A stretch of 24,195 nucleotides of DNA, taken from the NCBI GenBank assembly GCA_028687545.1, contig JAQTZZ010000059.1:1-24195 (forward strand). Reading direction: 5' to 3'. The notes beneath the pieces are model-generated. The model saw only the letters and a program-made list of their open reading frames with translations, searched no databases and was not told where the DNA came from. This DNA comes from Candidatus Wallbacteria bacterium. GTDB lineage: Bacteria > Muiribacteriota > JAQTZZ01. Position 1 is the first letter of the stretch; every line of letters starts with the position of its first letter. Position numbers and translations under genes: made by a program. Of the stretch, positions 7,402 to 14,643 are shown one piece after another.

Positions 7402-9608
7402 ACTTTAAATATCAAAAGGGTCAGGTCGTCATGTTGTGGTCCATTGCCGCCGTAACAACGGAGTTCGGAGATAATGTTATCCAAAATTCCGGAAACAGGC
7501 AAACCGGCATATTTTTTTACAGCGATCTTCAGGTTTTCACGCTGCCAGAATTTTTTTTCAGGGTTGAGCGTTTCAGTCACACCGTCGGTATAAAATACCA
7601 GCAGGTCCCCCCTGTTGAGGGGCAATTCGGTTTCCTTGAATTCATAGTTGCTGCCGATCCCGAGCGGCACGCCTTCCAGCAGGATTTCTTCAACTGCTCC
7701 TGAATCACGATGAAAAATCAGCAAAGGTTCATGGCCTGCGTTGCTGATCCGGATCTTCGAAGCCTTGTAGTCGATGATTGCATACTGCATGGTGATGAAA
7801 TGATAGGGGTCAATGTCGGCCACCAGCAGTTTGTTGATTGAAGACAGCACTTTGCTGGCGCTGAGTGCAGGCAGGTTCAAAACACGGAGGATCGTGCGCA
7901 GCATGATCATCAGAAGGGCAGCGGGGATTCCTTTTCCGGAGACATCAGCGATGGTAAGCGCAATCCTGTCCGGTCCGAGTTCGAAATAATCATAGTAATC
8001 TCCTCCCACGATTTTGGCAGGAAGGGAATCAGCAGCCAGAGAATCAGTAAATCCAGGGAGCGGACCTTTCGGAAGGCATGACTGCTGGATGTTCCAGGCG
8101 ATCTTCAATTGTTCTTCAAGATTCTGTTTTTCCAGGTGTTCCTGGTACAGGGCCGAATTTTCCACCACAAGGGCGAGGGTCGAGGCGAGAGTCTTGAGAA
8201 GCCTCAGATCGCTTTCGGTAAAGGGTTCTCCGTTTTTTTTGTTGTTTACATTGATCACTCCGATCACTGCCTTCTGCGTTCTGACCGGCACTGCAATCAG
8301 TGATCCGGTGAGATACTTCTGGATGCTGATTTTTTTAAAGAGCTTGTCGCTTTCGATGTCCTGCACCAGAAGTTCCTGTCCGGTAGCGGCGACCCAGCCG
8401 GAAATCTCCTCTCCGATTTTGAGCATGGATTTTCCGATCAATTCTTCGGGGAGCCCGAGTGCCGCTTTGATCACCAGTTTATCTTTTTCCACCAGCATCA
8501 GCGAGCAACTTTCTACCGGCATGATGCGGTTGATTATTTCCACCATCTTTTTTAACAGTTCTCCAGTATTGAAAAGTGAAGACAAAATTTCAGAGAGATT
8601 GAAGAAAGTGGCCAGTTTAAGCTCCTGTTCCAGATTCAGTTTTCTGGAATCTTCGTAATACCTGGCTTTCAGAAGTGACTGTGTAACTTGTTGTGATAAA
8701 AGCTCTATAAATTCACGTTCGTCCTGCGGCAGTACTATACCTGATTCTAGAGCCGAGACCAGAATCATTTCCCCTGAAGTCCCTGACTGCGGCAGAGGAA
8801 GGCAGGCTATTATCTGATTCTTTTCCTGTGATTGATCTGCCAGAAAAAAGGGCTTTTTTGAGGATTCGGTATCAAGTATGAGCTGTTTCTGCTCTGGATG
8901 ATTTGCAGCCAGGATTGAAAAATTGTCGATTACTGCAGATATCCCAGGGGTGGCGTTGAGGGTGTGAAGAACCATCGAGCAAATCTCATCAGACGAGAGG
9001 GAGCTCCCGATTTCCCTGCTGATCGAGTGCAGGGTTGAAAGTTTTGAAACTTTTTTTGAAAGCTGCTGATTCAATTCAACCAGCTCATGATTTTTCCGAT
9101 TCAGCTCCTCACGCAGCAGAATGTTTTTCAGCTTATGAGCCAGATTGTCGCACAGCAGAACGACCAGTTCAATGTCTTCTTCTGAGAAGAACGAGAACTG
9201 CAGATGCCCAAGAGAGAGCATACCCAGATTCTGGTTTTCACAGCGAATTGGAATCGTGAAAGACGATTGAATGACTTCGCGTTCCGTATCGCCTTCCTTG
9301 GGGATCCGCTCCTCGGATCCTGCCGGCACTTCACCCAGGTAAGTCTTCAACTCACTTTTGAAAATGTTGAAATAGTAGAGAGTAGATTCATCGGAGAGAG
9401 AGCTGTTGATGATGTAGACGAAATTGGTCTCCCGGATTACAAAAAAGATATAGGCCGGATTGTACAACTCGTTGAGAGTCTTGAAGAGCAGATATTGGGC
9501 GTCTTTGGCTGTATAGCAGTAGTTCAGTTCCTGATGGAAATGGTGAATCCTGGAAATCTTCTGGATACTGGTTTTTAGATCCTTGACTCTGGCGAAGTTG
9601 TTTTCCAA
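7398..9608 (-). CDS. GAF-domain SpoIIE/PP2C-type serine/threonine phosphatase
   Basis: The C-terminal 230 residues form a PP2C-like phosphatase of the SpoIIE/RsbU type: IAWNIQQSCLP, then VGGDYYDYFEL with its metal-binding Asp, IADVSGKGIPAALLM, and a late FYTDGVTE. Upstream are GAF-like modules; the clearest has the segment ISGWVAATGQELLVQDIES. RsbU/SpoIIE enzymes dephosphorylate anti-sigma-factor antagonists, but no such partner is here. I prefer TTG at 9608 (736 residues), which has AGGTG upstream and lies after the predicted transcription start; GTG at 9671 would lie before it. It is the first gene of the - strand signalling operon. Confidence 0.9.
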   Translation of the reverse strand: MENNFARVKDLKTSIQKISRIHHFHQELNYCYTAKDAQYLLFKTLNELYNPAYIFFVIRETNFVYIINSSLSDESTLYYFNIFKSELKTYLGEVPAGSEERIPKEGDTEREVIQSSFTIPIRCENQNLGMLSLGHLQFSFFSEEDIELVVLLCDNLAHKLKNILLREELNRKNHELVELNQQLSKKVSKLSTLHSISREIGSSLSSDEICSMVLHTLNATPGISAVIDNFSILAANHPEQKQLILDTESSKKPFFLADQSQEKNQIIACLPLPQSGTSGEMILVSALESGIVLPQDEREFIELLSQQVTQSLLKARYYEDSRKLNLEQELKLATFFNLSEILSSLFNTGELLKKMVEIINRIMPVESCSLMLVEKDKLVIKAALGLPEELIGKSMLKIGEEISGWVAATGQELLVQDIESDKLFKKISIQKYLTGSLIAVPVRTQKAVIGVINVNNKKNGEPFTESDLRLLKTLASTLALVVENSALYQEHLEKQNLEEQLKIAWNIQQSCLPKGPLPGFTDSLAADSLPAKIVGGDYYDYFELGPDRIALTIADVSGKGIPAALLMIMLRTILRVLNLPALSASKVLSSINKLLVADIDPYHFITMQYAIIDYKASKIRISNAGHEPLLIFHRDSGAVEEILLEGVPLGIGSNYEFKETELPLNRGDLLVFYTDGVTETLNPEKKFWQRENLKIAVKKYAGLPVSGILDNIISELRCYGGNGPQHDDLTLLIFKV

Positions 9609-9659
9609 AATGCACCTATAGAGTATGAGAGCCGAGATGACACTGTAATGCTTACTTTG

Positions 9660-9689
9660 AGTATAACACACCCGGAATCATTACGTAAA
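9660..9689 (-). promoter_or_regulatory. Predicted promoter of the - strand signalling operon
   Basis: On the - strand, TTTACG (9689-9684) and TATACT (9665-9660) are separated by 18 bases. The start would fall near 9653, about 45 bases before the TTG start of the phosphatase gene. Confidence 0.5.
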
Positions 9690-9732
9690 TTTATGGGGTG
9701 ACAGGTCTATTTACTGGCATCTGTGGCAGGGA

Positions 9733-9761
9733 TTGACATTCGGAATCACAGGAACTAAGAT
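9733..9761 (+). promoter_or_regulatory. Predicted promoter of rpsT
   Basis: A perfect TTGACA (9733-9738) is followed 17 bases later by TAAGAT (9756-9761). Transcription would start near 9768, giving a leader of about 55 bases. It diverges from the signalling-operon promoter, with 43 bases between the two -35 boxes. Confidence 0.75.
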
Positions 9762-9821
9762 AATTAACTACGTGAGAACAGGGAAGGTTAACATTGTTGT
9801 TTATTCTCAAGGAGGAATATA

Positions 9822-10148
9822 ATGTCAAGAGTATCCAAATCAAATGTCAAGCGCATCAGGCAGAATTCCAAGAGACGTGCTGAAAACAAGACCACTCTTT
9901 CAACCATGAAGACACAGATCAAAAAATTTCTGACTGCTGCCGAGGAAAAGGCTGATAATCTTTCTGAGCTTTACAGGCAGACCGTGCGTGTGATCGATAA
10001 AACCGCCAGCACGGGAATTATCCATAAGAATAATGCAGCCAACAAAAAATCCAAACTCAGCAAGAAGGTGACTCCTTCCGCTGAGTCTGCAAAACCGGCC
10101 AAGGTTGCAAAGACTGCTAAGATCCCCAAGGCTGAAAAAACTGCCTGA
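9822..10148 (+). CDS. rpsT: 30S ribosomal protein S20 (bS20)
   Basis: S20 binds the 5' domain and helix 44 region of 16S rRNA early in 30S assembly. The 108-residue product shows the typical pattern: SNVKRIRQNSKRRAENK, an internal AEEK, and GIIHKNNAANKKSKL near the end. ATG at 9822 follows AAGGAGG at ideal spacing. The chain has about 20 extra residues beyond the usual S20 end, rich in Ala, Lys and Pro. The gene has its own promoter and a downstream hairpin terminator, so it is probably mostly monocistronic. Confidence 0.95.
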   Translation: MSRVSKSNVKRIRQNSKRRAENKTTLSTMKTQIKKFLTAAEEKADNLSELYRQTVRVIDKTASTGIIHKNNAANKKSKLSKKVTPSAESAKPAKVAKTAKIPKAEKTA

Positions 10149-10170
10149 CGGTTTGGTAGATTCAGACCAT

Positions 10171-10201
10171 AAAAGCGGAGTCAATACGGATTCCGCTTTT
10201 T
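10171..10201 (+). terminator. Rho-independent terminator after rpsT
   Basis: aaaagcgga (10171-10179) pairs perfectly with tccgctttt (10192-10200); one G-U pair extends the stem, and the right arm ends in a T run. It lies 23 bases after the rpsT stop and just before the methyltransferase start, so it would insulate or attenuate the downstream genes. Confidence 0.75.
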
Positions 10202-10220
10202 CATTTAAAGAGAAATACCT

Positions 10221-11015
10221 GTGAATGAAAATGTGGAAAGGATTGTCCGGGAAGTTCTGAAAAGCTCTAAATATCAGACTGTCTGCCTCCAGACAGTTAC
10301 TTATCTGGCAGAGAAAGAATCCCGGAATAGAGACAGATTCAAAGATCAGGTCAAGGCAGTGAAGAATCGCCTGCATCAGATCGGTTTCGCCTATTTTCCT
10401 GGAAAAGATGGATACCTCTGCACATTGAGCCGCCTTGAAGCTGCCGGAGCAGACCCTGACCGATTCCGCGAAACTTGCCGGGAAGTCATGCGCTGTCATT
10501 CATCATCCGGTGAAAGGCTGAATCTATTGGATGAATTTTACGGAAAAATCCTGTCCGGATTGCCTGAAATCAGAAATGTTGCTGACATCGCCTGTGGCCT
10601 CAATCCTTTGACATTTCCCTGGTTTGGACGTTCGGGCTTCAGTGTTCAAGCCTATGATATTTTCTCTGACCTGATTGATTTTCTGGCAATATTTCTGAAA
10701 ATCGCCGGGATTCAGGGAACGGCTGAAACCAGAGATTGTCTTTTATCACCGCCTGATGATGAATTTGATCTGGCGCTGATTCTCAAGTCCATGCCCTGCT
10801 TCGAGCGGCTGGACAGGAAGCTGGCACTGAGCCTTCTGGACCGGTTGAATGCGAAATACTGTGTGGTGTCATATCCGCTCAGAAGTCTCTGCGGCCGTGA
10901 GAAAAATATGCTCACTAATTACAGAGCGCAGTTTGAAAAACATGTCGCTGGAAAAAACTGGCTGGTAAAGGAAATCAGATTCGAAACTGAGCTGGTTTTC
11001 ATAATCCGGAAATAG
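10221..11015 (+). CDS. 16S rRNA (guanine-1405-N7)-methyltransferase family protein (ArmA/Rmt/Kam-like)
   Basis: The 264-residue product follows the layout of the FmrO/ArmA family, which uses S-adenosylmethionine to methylate N7 of G1405 in 16S rRNA and blocks 4,6-disubstituted 2-deoxystreptamine aminoglycosides. Visible landmarks, with the ArmA counterparts as I recall them: HSSSGERLNLLDEFY (93-107; HSSTNERVATLNDFY), DIACGLNPL (122-130; DFGCGFNPL), YDI (145-147), LILKSMPCFERLD (186-198; FLLKMLPVLKQQD), SYPLRSLCGREK (217-228; SFPIKSLSGKEK) and ELVFI (257-261). The length matches ArmA (about 257). Start is GTG at 10221 with a weak AGAG upstream. It sits between rpsT and an unknown gene. Base use resembles its neighbours and no mobile element is adjacent, so it looks resident. 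Activity on G1405 is inferred. Confidence 0.85.
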   Translation: MNENVERIVREVLKSSKYQTVCLQTVTYLAEKESRNRDRFKDQVKAVKNRLHQIGFAYFPGKDGYLCTLSRLEAAGADPDRFRETCREVMRCHSSSGERLNLLDEFYGKILSGLPEIRNVADIACGLNPLTFPWFGRSGFSVQAYDIFSDLIDFLAIFLKIAGIQGTAETRDCLLSPPDDEFDLALILKSMPCFERLDRKLALSLLDRLNAKYCVVSYPLRSLCGREKNMLTNYRAQFEKHVAGKNWLVKEIRFETELVFIIRK

Positions 11016-11032
11016 GATCCAGGAGGTATCGG

Positions 11033-12526
11033 ATGCCTTGTAGCGTCATGATCACAGGTAAGGCAGCAGGAGCCGGGAAACTTATTGTTACGGCCGCGGT
11101 GGCCAAAAGTGCAATTTTTCTGATTTCAGCTGGCGCAGCTGGGGCAGGTGCAGCAATGTTGAAAGGATATCTCGAAAGGGAAGGCATCAAGTCAGAATTG
11201 GAAAAAATCCAGAAGGACATTAAAGCAGAGATCTGCGGATTCGAAGAAACAGACAGGAACAGGCTTGGCAGCTGGATGACTGATCTTGTTTCTCAGCACT
11301 CCGGTGTCATTGCGAGATGTACCGGAAATGCCAAAGCCGGATTCCACGAACAGTGTTTTGAACTGGGGCATGTTCTGGAAGAATTCAGTCAGTTGAGGCT
11401 GGCGGTAGAGATCGGAAAAATCGAGGCACTGGAAGCAGAGAGAAAAGTGGAGCAGGCTGAAAACAGGTTTGATGCTCTTCTCGCTGAAGCCGTGGCAGAA
11501 GATCAGTCTCCGGAATTCAGGGAGAAGCTGAAGAAATTCAGACAGGCCAGGGCCAGGGTCAGCGGCGGACAACAGTCCAGGCTCAGGATTTTTGACGGAC
11601 TCTGCCGTGAACTGGAAACAGCCATCTGCATGCGGCGTGAGCAACAGAACGTCGCTGCGATCAGGATCAGTGAAAAACCTGCTGCTGCGGAAAGCCCCAG
11701 GGAAGAGAGAATCAGAGTCATCAGACAGGAAATCTCGAATTTCCATGAACGACTCTGCCTGCTTGACTCCTCTGCAGGCGAAACCATTTCAGAACTTGTC
11801 GGAGAAGCACGGAATTGCGGATCCCTGGAGCGGTTGAATCTGATCGCACTTGAAACTAAAACAAAGTATGGAAGGATGAAGGATGTGATAGCAAAGGACA
11901 GGCTTTATCGCAGTGAACTTTCCAGGCTTCTGATCTGGCTCGAGGAAAACGGAGATTCCGGCTCTGCGGCCGGAATCCGTCAGACGCTCGAGAGAAAATT
12001 CGTTTCTGAGAAGGACCTGTCCGCTCTGAATGAAAACTTGTCCGGAAAATTGACCGGCAATGGCAGCCTCGCTGAAATCCGGGAAGAACTTCTGCGGGAG
12101 ATCTCTGATGCAATGTCTCTCCGGACCGATGAACTGCTGCACGGGCAGAGTGTGGAGAAAGCGCTTGAGAGTCTGAGGGACGGCGAAGCGGTGCTGCTCA
12201 CAACAGATCACAGGGAATACAGGACCATGCTGCAGGTCAGTGAAAAAGGATTTTCAGCCAGACTGGCCAGGATCGTCGGAAGTGATGAAGAGAAAAAGAA
12301 TATTTCAGCTTATCAAAGGCAGGTTGACCGCGAACGGGCCAGGGAATGGAACGGCGGAGACCGATTCCTGAATGACTTGAGAAACCGGGGACTTGTTCTG
12401 GAAACACATGAGCATGCTCATGTCGAAGAGGAAAAACTCGTATATATTGTAGAAAAATCGCGCGGGAGCCAGAAAAAGAGTACCCGTGAATCTGAACCGA
12501 AGAGAGCTGATGGAAAAAAAGTTTGA
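11033..12526 (+). CDS. Unknown coiled-coil protein with hydrophobic Gly/Ala N-terminus
   Basis: I do not recognise this 497-residue protein. ATG at 11033 follows AGGAGG with good spacing, 17 bases after the methyltransferase stop, so co-transcription is likely. Residues about 8-45 are Ala/Gly-rich and hydrophobic (LISAGAAGAGAAMLKGYL), suggesting a membrane-inserting or glycine-zipper helix. Residues about 50-390 are mostly charged helix with coiled-coil character. The last 110 residues look like a small folded domain with an alternating strand pattern (EAVLLTTDHREYRTMLQV and EEEKLVYIVEKS). The end overlaps the next gene's start by 17 bases. The frame is long, well started and surrounded by real genes, so coding status is secure even though function is not. 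Confidence 0.8.
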   Translation: MPCSVMITGKAAGAGKLIVTAAVAKSAIFLISAGAAGAGAAMLKGYLEREGIKSELEKIQKDIKAEICGFEETDRNRLGSWMTDLVSQHSGVIARCTGNAKAGFHEQCFELGHVLEEFSQLRLAVEIGKIEALEAERKVEQAENRFDALLAEAVAEDQSPEFREKLKKFRQARARVSGGQQSRLRIFDGLCRELETAICMRREQQNVAAIRISEKPAAAESPREERIRVIRQEISNFHERLCLLDSSAGETISELVGEARNCGSLERLNLIALETKTKYGRMKDVIAKDRLYRSELSRLLIWLEENGDSGSAAGIRQTLERKFVSEKDLSALNENLSGKLTGNGSLAEIREELLREISDAMSLRTDELLHGQSVEKALESLRDGEAVLLTTDHREYRTMLQVSEKGFSARLARIVGSDEEKKNISAYQRQVDRERAREWNGGDRFLNDLRNRGLVLETHEHAHVEEEKLVYIVEKSRGSQKKSTRESEPKRADGKKV

Positions 12527-13169
12527 AATAGTTTTCGAAGACAATCAGCTGATTGTGATTGATAAGAATCACGGAATTCCAGTGATAGAGGAGCGCAACT
12601 TTAACGGGCAGGACTGTCTCAGAAAGATTCTGGACCAGGATTTCGGTAAAATCTACATTGTCCACCGCCTTGATGCAGGCACCGGCGGATTACTCGTGCT
12701 GGCTAAGACAGCGGAAGCTCACAGGTCGCTCTGCCTTCAGTTTGAAAGGAATCAGGTCCGGAAAAGATACCTGGCACTGGCAGCAGGCATCATTGCCCGC
12801 CCATTCACCTTGATACTCCCTGTTTCTCTCCGTAACAACCAGGGCCGGTATAAGGTGAATTTCAAGAGTGGAAAACCTGCTGTGACCTCCTTTTATCCGC
12901 TTTCACACAGCGGTGTCTGCACCCTGCTCGAGGTCGAACTGCACACCGGCCGCACCCACCAGATCAGAGTCCATTTGCGCGCCGTCGGGCATCCCCTCTG
13001 CCAGGATTTCCTCTACCACGAGAAGATTGAAGACAAGCGGTTGACCCTTTTTTCCCGCTACCTTTCATTTACCCATCCTGCAACAGGAAAGTTCCTGGAA
13101 TTCAAGATTAAACCCGGGGATTTTTTCATTGAGTACTGTGAAAAGATGGGAATACCAAATCCTTTTTGA
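12510..13169 (+). CDS. RluA-family RNA pseudouridine synthase
   Basis: The enzyme isomerises uridine to pseudouridine in rRNA or tRNA; the target cannot be told from sequence. The 219-residue chain opens with EIVFEDNQLIVIDKNHGIPV, typical of the catalytic domain, and carries IVHRLDAGTGGLLVLAKT with catalytic Asp55. LEVELHTGRTHQIRVHLRAVGHPL is the second family signature. There is no S4 domain, so it is the short form. ATG at 12510 is chosen over GTG at 12486 because AGAGAG lies upstream and the family pattern starts immediately. It overlaps the preceding gene by 17 bases and completes a group with rpsT and the methyltransferase that concerns ribosomal RNA. Confidence 0.92.
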   Translation: MEKKFEIVFEDNQLIVIDKNHGIPVIEERNFNGQDCLRKILDQDFGKIYIVHRLDAGTGGLLVLAKTAEAHRSLCLQFERNQVRKRYLALAAGIIARPFTLILPVSLRNNQGRYKVNFKSGKPAVTSFYPLSHSGVCTLLEVELHTGRTHQIRVHLRAVGHPLCQDFLYHEKIEDKRLTLFSRYLSFTHPATGKFLEFKIKPGDFFIEYCEKMGIPNPF

Positions 13170-13183
13170 TAATTCCAATATAA

Positions 13184-13207
13184 AGACGCACCAGGGCGCG
13201 TCTCTAC
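13184..13207. repeat. Short dispersed-type hairpin between convergent genes
   Basis: agacgc (13184-13189) pairs with gcgtct (13198-13203) around an eight-base loop, and the stretch continues ctac. It lies in the 75-base gap between the convergent pseudouridine synthase and RRM genes, where a bidirectional terminator is expected. No T run follows. The sequence resembles a small hairpin repeat I recall from many environmental genomes; this was not searched. Confidence 0.5.
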
Positions 13208-13244
13208 AAAATGATTCCTTAAAGAATAAAAATATTGAATCCGA

Positions 13245-13541
13245 TTAATACCTGTCGCGCTTGTATCCGCCCCCGCCGCCTTCTCCATCTCTTCTCGGGG
13301 GTCTGGATTCCCTCGGTCTCGCCTCATCGATCCTCAGCGTCCTGCCTTTGAAATCCTGGTTGTTGAGGTTGTTCTTGGCTTCTTCGGCCTGGGCAATCTC
13401 AGCCATCTCCACAAAGGCAAACCCTTTTCCCTCGATGACTTTGACTTCTTTTACCGTACCGAACCTGGAAAAAAGCTCGTTCAGTTCGCTGTTTGTAGTG
13501 GAATAAGGGATATTCCCTACATAGAGTTTGCAGGTCTGCAT
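13245..13541 (-). CDS. Small RRM-domain RNA-binding protein
   Basis: The 98-residue protein is one RNA recognition motif plus a Gly/Arg-rich tail. RNP2 is KLYVGNIPY near the N-terminus and RNP1 is KGFAFVEM, both with their aromatic RNA-stacking residues. The tail (RPRESRPPRRDGEGGGGG) is typical of the small bacterial Rbp proteins, which bind single-stranded RNA and in cyanobacteria are often cold-induced. ATG at 13541 is chosen because the RRM starts three residues later and AAGGAG lies upstream; a longer frame to 13610 would run through the structured leader. The gene is monocistronic with its own promoter and a long base-paired 5' leader. Confidence 0.93.
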   Translation of the reverse strand: MQTCKLYVGNIPYSTTNSELNELFSRFGTVKEVKVIEGKGFAFVEMAEIAQAEEAKNNLNNQDFKGRTLRIDEARPRESRPPRRDGEGGGGGYKRDRY

Positions 13542-13568
13542 GAAAAACGTCTCCTTTTGAAATGCATT

Positions 13569-13635
13569 GTCCGAACCACTTGCAAAATGCCCTGGTCTGA
13601 TATTTCTCAAATGGCATTTTATTAGAGGCTCGGAC
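13569..13635 (-). promoter_or_regulatory. Base-paired 5' leader element of the RRM gene
   Basis: Read on the - strand, GUCCGAGCC and GGUUCGGAC form nine continuous pairs including one G-U. Inside is a 6/6 internal loop, then AAAAUGCC pairing perfectly with GGCAUUUU, closing a 21-base loop. The element begins at or within a base of the predicted transcription start and ends about 28 bases before the ATG. The G-U pair exists only in the - strand transcript (A-C mismatch on the other strand), which favours an RNA structure. A thermosensor, autoregulatory site or stability element is inferred. Confidence 0.6.
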
Positions 13636-13642
13636 TGAAAAT

Positions 13643-13671
13643 ATTATCTTCATTTTTTGCTCAAAATGCAA
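13643..13671 (-). promoter_or_regulatory. Predicted promoter of the RRM gene
   Basis: On the - strand, TTGCAT (13671-13666) and GATAAT (13648-13643) are 17 bases apart. The start would be near 13636, exactly where the base-paired leader begins. The -35 box is weak. Confidence 0.5.
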
Positions 13672-13708
13672 GATTGAAAGGTTGGTACAGTAACCGCCAT
13701 TACCAACT

Positions 13709-14500
13709 TTACTTGAACAAATGCCTGAGGTAATTTTCAGGATGGTTGAGAAAGTTACGGGTGAAATTTACATGCTCCAGATTTTCATAGGCGGTCGCTT
13801 TGAGGGGAAGGTCGTCGAAATTATAAATTACAGCTCCTGGAAATGCCATCAGTACGGGAGAATGTGTGGCAATGATGAACTGGCAGCCTTTTGACAGAGA
13901 ATCATGAATCATCACCATCAGTGAAAGCTGCCGCTGCGGGGAAAGAGGCGCTTCCGGCTCGTCCAGCAGATATAGGCCGTCGGGTTTCAGGCGTGACTCG
14001 AACAGCTGAAGAAAAGATTCTCCATGTGATCTGGCGTCCGGGTTTTCACCGTACTTTGCAGTAAGAGCACCGGTACTGACAGCGCCTTTCGCCAGTTTGA
14101 GTCCCCATCCTTTGTATTTCTTATCAAAATCTCGTCCATATTCTTCCAGTTCGTTCTTCAATCCGCTCACTTTTTTCACGAATCCAAAGAAATCTTCCGC
14201 TCTCATGAAAAAACCTTTTCTGACCCGCTTTTTCCAGGAAAGTGTCAGGTTTGAGGCTAATCTGCGAGCCGGGATCATTGAATCATCGCTTTCGATATCA
14301 GCACTCCCCACTGCCGGAAGTTCAGCGGCAGCTGCGAGTGCTTCCAGAAGCGTGGATTTTCCGGATCCATTTTCACCCACAAAAAAAGTCACTGCTGATT
14401 GTAATTCCAGCTTTTCCAGGGTACGGACCACAGGAATGCTGAAAGGATACTCTAATTCAGACACATCGTTCTTCAGATGGATTTCCTTGAGATGACACAT
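13709..14500 (-). CDS. AAA family ATPase (COG3910-like)
   Basis: A soluble ABC-class ATPase of about 263 residues. It opens with HLKEIHLKN and YPFSIPVVRTLEKLEL, a pattern I associate with COG3910 predicted ATPases. Walker A is GENGSGKST, the signature-like segment is RSHGESFLQ, Walker B is GLYLLDEPEAPLS, and ATHSPVL holds the H-loop His. It contains no membrane or nuclease domain. ATG at 14500 fits the family start; ATGs at 14560 and 14605 are in frame but have no better ribosome site. The gene is divergent from the exporter cassette. Proteins of this class often serve in DNA maintenance or defence, but no partner gene is adjacent, so the function is open. Confidence 0.85.
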   Translation of the reverse strand: MCHLKEIHLKNDVSELEYPFSIPVVRTLEKLELQSAVTFFVGENGSGKSTLLEALAAAAELPAVGSADIESDDSMIPARRLASNLTLSWKKRVRKGFFMRAEDFFGFVKKVSGLKNELEEYGRDFDKKYKGWGLKLAKGAVSTGALTAKYGENPDARSHGESFLQLFESRLKPDGLYLLDEPEAPLSPQRQLSLMVMIHDSLSKGCQFIIATHSPVLMAFPGAVIYNFDDLPLKATAYENLEHVNFTRNFLNHPENYLRHLFK

Positions 14501-14643
14501 TTCAATAAGATAACACAGAGCCTCATTCAAAATATTTTCCCCTGTGGCTTGGGTAGACATTTTGTTAGAGGTCGAAGACACTATTCTTAAGACAAGTGTC
14601 TCCATAGTCAGGATTGATAAAATAAGAAAACTAGGATAGGATA
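14501..14643. other. Divergent intergenic region, with small inverted repeat
   Basis: Between the AAA ATPase and the exporter, agacac (14576-14581) and gtgtct (14596-14601) form an inverted repeat around a cttaag-containing centre. It could be an operator or incidental. I find no convincing -35/-10 pair for either direction. Confidence 0.3.

Noticed and set aside
8014-8658. A 214-codon + strand frame
   Set aside because: Antisense to the GAF and phosphatase domains of the SpoIIE-type gene, with the Ser/Phe/Arg-rich composition of a shadow frame.
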